Source of the DNA: JANWYT01 sp046719465
GTDB taxonomy: Bacteria; Chloroflexota; Anaerolineae; Aggregatilineales; Phototrophicaceae
DNA length: 59,746 nucleotides
NCBI GenBank assembly: GCA_046719465.1
Contig: JBDNCV010000001.1
Location: 1 to 59,746, forward strand
Reading direction: 5' to 3'
Shown here: positions 57,487-59,746 of the stretch, in pieces
How the letters are laid out: every line of letters begins with the position of its first letter
Position numbering within the stretch: position 1 is the first letter of the stretch
Position numbers and translations under genes: made by a program
Notes under the pieces: generated by a model
The model's database searches: none
What the model saw: the letters and a program-made list of their open reading frames with translations, nothing else
What the model was told of the DNA's origin: nothing

Positions 57487-58284
57487 TCAGGGTTGCAGCC
57501 GCTGGCGCAGCGCCTCATACAGGATCACCGCGCCCGCCACAGACACGTTGAGGGAGTCAGTGAGCGTTCCCATCATCGGGATCTTCATCAAGATGTGGCA
57601 GGCATCGCGCCATGCCACGCTCAGCCCGGCATCTTCAGTGCCCAACACAACCGCAGTCCGACGCCGAAAGTCGAGGTTGAATAGGCTGTGAGTGCCTTGC
57701 AAATGGGCTGAGATAATATTGTAATGGTACTTTGAGCAGAATGAGAGGGCATCTTGCGTGCTCAGCTCGTAAATGTGAGGCAGAAAGCAGGCCCCTGTGC
57801 TGGCACGGATGATGTTGGGGTTGTAAAGGTCGAGAGCGGTATCAACCAGCAAGACGGCCTCAACGCCGGTGGCGTCGGCGGTGCGCAGCAGCGCGCCGAT
57901 GTTGCCGGGCTTCTCAAGCGCGACTAGCAGCAGCAGCGGGCGATCACTGGAGGGGGCTGGCAGCGGGCGCGGCGCAGGGTGATGCATGACGGCGACAAGG
58001 CCGGTTGGGTGCTGGCGATAGCCGACCTTTTCGAGGATCTCCGCCGTGACTTCGAACACAGGCGCATCCACGCTGTGCAGCAGGGCGGCCTCCTCGGCAT
58101 CGAGCAGGGCAGGGGCGGCCAGCACATAGTCTGCGCGATAGCCTTGAGCAAGCGCACGCTCCAGATCGCGGCTGTAGTCGATCACAAAGCGCTGCTCTGC
58201 GCGGCGAGCCTTCTTATCTTGGAGCTGCCGTGCAAGGCGCACACGTGGGTTCTGCAAGCTGGTGAGGCGGTCTCGGAAGGGCAC
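57487..58284 (-). CDS. TrmH/SpoU-family RNA 2'-O-methyltransferase
   Basis: A 265-residue SPOUT enzyme that methylates ribose in rRNA or tRNA using S-adenosylmethionine. The substrate-binding N-terminal domain (LTSLQNPRVRLARQLQDKKARR) is followed by the knotted domain with motif 1 EKPGNIGALLRTADATG, motif 2 VVLGTEDAGLS and motif 3 IPMMGTLTDSLNVSVAGAVILYEALRQR. The usual FVVEGVREVE of RlmB/TsnR relatives is changed to FVIDYSRDLE. GTG start sharing one base with the ftsY TAG stop (TAGTG). The target nucleotide cannot be told. Confidence 0.93.
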   Translation of the reverse strand: MPFRDRLTSLQNPRVRLARQLQDKKARRAEQRFVIDYSRDLERALAQGYRADYVLAAPALLDAEEAALLHSVDAPVFEVTAEILEKVGYRQHPTGLVAVMHHPAPRPLPAPSSDRPLLLLVALEKPGNIGALLRTADATGVEAVLLVDTALDLYNPNIIRASTGACFLPHIYELSTQDALSFCSKYHYNIISAHLQGTHSLFNLDFRRRTAVVLGTEDAGLSVAWRDACHILMKIPMMGTLTDSLNVSVAGAVILYEALRQRLQP

Positions 58285-59186
58285 TACTCATCCTCAAAGA
58301 GGCTGTCAACGAAGTTGCGCGGGTTAAAGTACACGAGATCATCTATGCCTTCGCCGAGGCCGAGGAACATGACAGGCACGTGCAGCTCGGTCATGACGCT
58401 GAAGATCATGCCGCCTTTGGCGGTGCCGTCGAGCTTGGTCACGATCAAGCCGGTGACCTCGGCGGCTTCAGCAAATTTTACCCCCTGCTTAAGGGCGTTT
58501 TGGCCGGTGGTTCCGTCGAGGACGAGCAGCACCTCATGCGGCGCGTCTGGGATGAGCTTGGCGATGACGCCTTTGATCTTGGCCAGCTCTTGCATCAGGT
58601 TGTAGTTGTTGTGGAGGCGTCCTGCGGTGTCCACGATGAGCACGTCGCAGCCGCGCGCCTGCGCTGCGTTGATCGCGTCGTAGACGACCGCGCCCGGGTC
58701 GGCCCCCGGTTTGTTGGCGATCACCGGCACGCCCACGCGATCCCCCCACTTTTGCAATTGATCGATGGCTGCCGCGCGGAACGTATCGCCAGCGGCGAGC
58801 ATTACTTGGCGGCCTGCGCGCTTGAGGCGATGCGCCAGCTTGCCGATGCTGGTGGTCTTGCCGCTGCCGTTGACGCCCACGATAAGGATGACCGAGAGGG
58901 GGCGGTCGTTGATGTTGAGCGGGCGCGGCTCCTCAAGCAGGGCAAGCAGCGCTTCTTTCAGCGTCTTGTAGAGCTGGTCGGTGCGGGTGAGGCCTTCGCT
59001 GCGGACGGCCTCTTGCAGAAACTCGATCACGGTTTGGGTGGTTTCGAGGCCGAGGTCAGCTTGGATCAACGTGGCTTCAATGTCGCTCCAAGTGTCCTCG
59101 TCAATCTCGGTGCTTCCGAACAACTGAGCGATGCGTCCGAACAGCCCTTGACGAGTTTTGCTGAGACCGCGTTTAAAGATCGACAA
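58284..59186 (-). CDS. ftsY: Signal recognition particle receptor FtsY
   Basis: GTPase that docks SRP-ribosome complexes to the membrane. The 300-residue protein consists almost only of the NG domain: N helices (residues 1-85), then G1 VGVNGSGKTTSIGKLA, G2 DTFRAAAIDQL, G3 DTAGR and TKLDGTAKGG. The long acidic A domain of E. coli FtsY is absent, as in many non-proteobacterial forms. Translation starts at a TTG with AGGAG 8 bases upstream. First gene of an operon with the SpoU methyltransferase and prfB. Confidence 0.97.
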   Translation of the reverse strand: MSIFKRGLSKTRQGLFGRIAQLFGSTEIDEDTWSDIEATLIQADLGLETTQTVIEFLQEAVRSEGLTRTDQLYKTLKEALLALLEEPRPLNINDRPLSVILIVGVNGSGKTTSIGKLAHRLKRAGRQVMLAAGDTFRAAAIDQLQKWGDRVGVPVIANKPGADPGAVVYDAINAAQARGCDVLIVDTAGRLHNNYNLMQELAKIKGVIAKLIPDAPHEVLLVLDGTTGQNALKQGVKFAEAAEVTGLIVTKLDGTAKGGMIFSVMTELHVPVMFLGLGEGIDDLVYFNPRNFVDSLFEDE

Positions 59187-59342
59187 ATTGGTTTCTCCTG
59201 TGTTGGTGCGACCGATATTTTACAACAATCCGCGGGGGAATGGGAAAGGCGTGCCCATCAGCGGTGACAGACTCGCTATGAAAAATGGGGCGGCTATGGT
59301 ACAAACACTGAGAAAAACATTTTTAACCTTCAAGGAGAGACA

Positions 59343-59746
59343 ATGGGGCGGCGTGTGGTGGTTACTGGGATCGGTTTGGTCACCCCAGTAGGGAACAACA
59401 CAGCAGATACGTGGCGCAACATCATCGCAGGGGTGAGCGGCATTCAGCGCATCACCTACTTCGACACGGACAACATACAGGTGAAGATCGCCGGACAGGT
59501 GAAGAACTTCAACCCAGAAGACTATATGTCCCCGCCGGATGTGCGGCGACACGATCCCTATCAGCATTACATCATTGCCGCAGCGAAAGAAGCGATCCGC
59601 GAGAGCGGCTTCAGCGTTGCTGAGGATGCCAAACACCGCGCGAGCGTCGTGATCGGCTCATCAACGGGCGGCTTGCAGAGCTACAAGGAATACATGGACA
59701 TCGTGCGCGAGGCGGGCGATAACTATCGCAAGGTGACACCGTTTGC
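59343..59746 (+). CDS. fabF: Beta-ketoacyl-ACP synthase II, N-terminal part
   Basis: Truncated by the right window edge; 134 residues are visible. The sequence MGRRVVVTGIGLVTPVGNN, GVSGIQRITYFDT and the later VVIGSSTGGLQSYKEYM match FabF, the condensing enzyme of fatty acid elongation. The catalytic Cys and two His lie beyond the edge. AAGGAGAG stands 4 bases before the ATG. It is divergent from ftsY across 156 bases; that gap holds no gene and no promoter I could place with confidence. Confidence 0.94.
   Translation, partial: MGRRVVVTGIGLVTPVGNNTADTWRNIIAGVSGIQRITYFDTDNIQVKIAGQVKNFNPEDYMSPPDVRRHDPYQHYIIAAAKEAIRESGFSVAEDAKHRASVVIGSSTGGLQSYKEYMDIVREAGDNYRKVTPF

Noticed and set aside
59187..59342. 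fabF promoter (GTGACA at 59264 with TATGAA or TATGGT)
   Set aside because: Spacings of 7 and 25 bases do not fit a sigma-70 promoter.

Overview
This is a GC-rich, gene-dense stretch of bacterial chromosome made up almost entirely of housekeeping and cell-envelope genes. I see no insertion sequences, integrases, phage genes or CRISPR arrays. The best guess for the source is a Chloroflexota (Anaerolineae-like) bacterium. The grounds are the FadM/RocA-type proline pair, Rex, a long coiled-coil insertion in RpoC, and many secreted propeller, LysM and M23 proteins with Thr/Pro linkers. This is inference from protein character, not from a phylogenetic marker comparison.

Layout. 1-2.8 kb: the end of a Uma2-like nuclease, then a reverse-strand proline catabolism operon (proline dehydrogenase, P5C dehydrogenase). 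3.1-7.6 kb: an ATP synthase F1 operon, atpA-atpG-atpD-atpC, with a terminator; the delta and F0 genes are not adjacent. 7.7-9.4 kb: a solitary mreB facing rex. 9.5-17 kb: a MacAB/YknXYZ-like ABC export operon with two adaptors, one ATPase and two FtsX-type permeases, followed by an unknown protein and a GbsR-like regulator. 17-20.7 kb: tRNA-Leu(UAG), tig, clpP and clpX. 20.8-25.2 kb: a secreted TolB-like propeller, an MBL-fold hydrolase, a winged-helix AAA+ ATPase, a degenerate receiver protein and an extended SDR. 25.3-28.9 kb: obgE-nadD and a tandem solute-binding protein.

28.8-30.8 kb: two reverse-strand EamA exporters. 30.9-33.8 kb: superoxide dismutase, a fumarase/aspartase-family lyase and an HD hydrolase. 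33.8-41.4 kb: a cell-wall and secreted-protein block: a LysM L,D-transpeptidase divergent from a propeller protein with a possible degenerate D,D-peptidase domain, an M23 peptidase, a large exported beta-domain protein and a lipoprotein. 41.5-47.4 kb: an S1-domain protein, moeA-VKOR, a long RelA/SpoT protein and a BTAD-type regulator. 47.4-59.7 kb: gyrA, a lipoprotein glycosidase, rpoC (without rpoB), prfB, a SpoU-type methyltransferase, ftsY and the start of fabF.

The points most worth following up are: a RelA/SpoT protein that combines an intact hydrolase motif with the EXDD motif of synthetase-only enzymes; rpoC as a separate transcription unit with its own promoter and a long leader hairpin; a Rex-like operator overlapping the start of the export operon; a 20-bp dyad between two divergent cell-envelope promoters; clpP translation with a hairpin between ribosome binding site and start codon; and the AAA+/pseudo-receiver pair.
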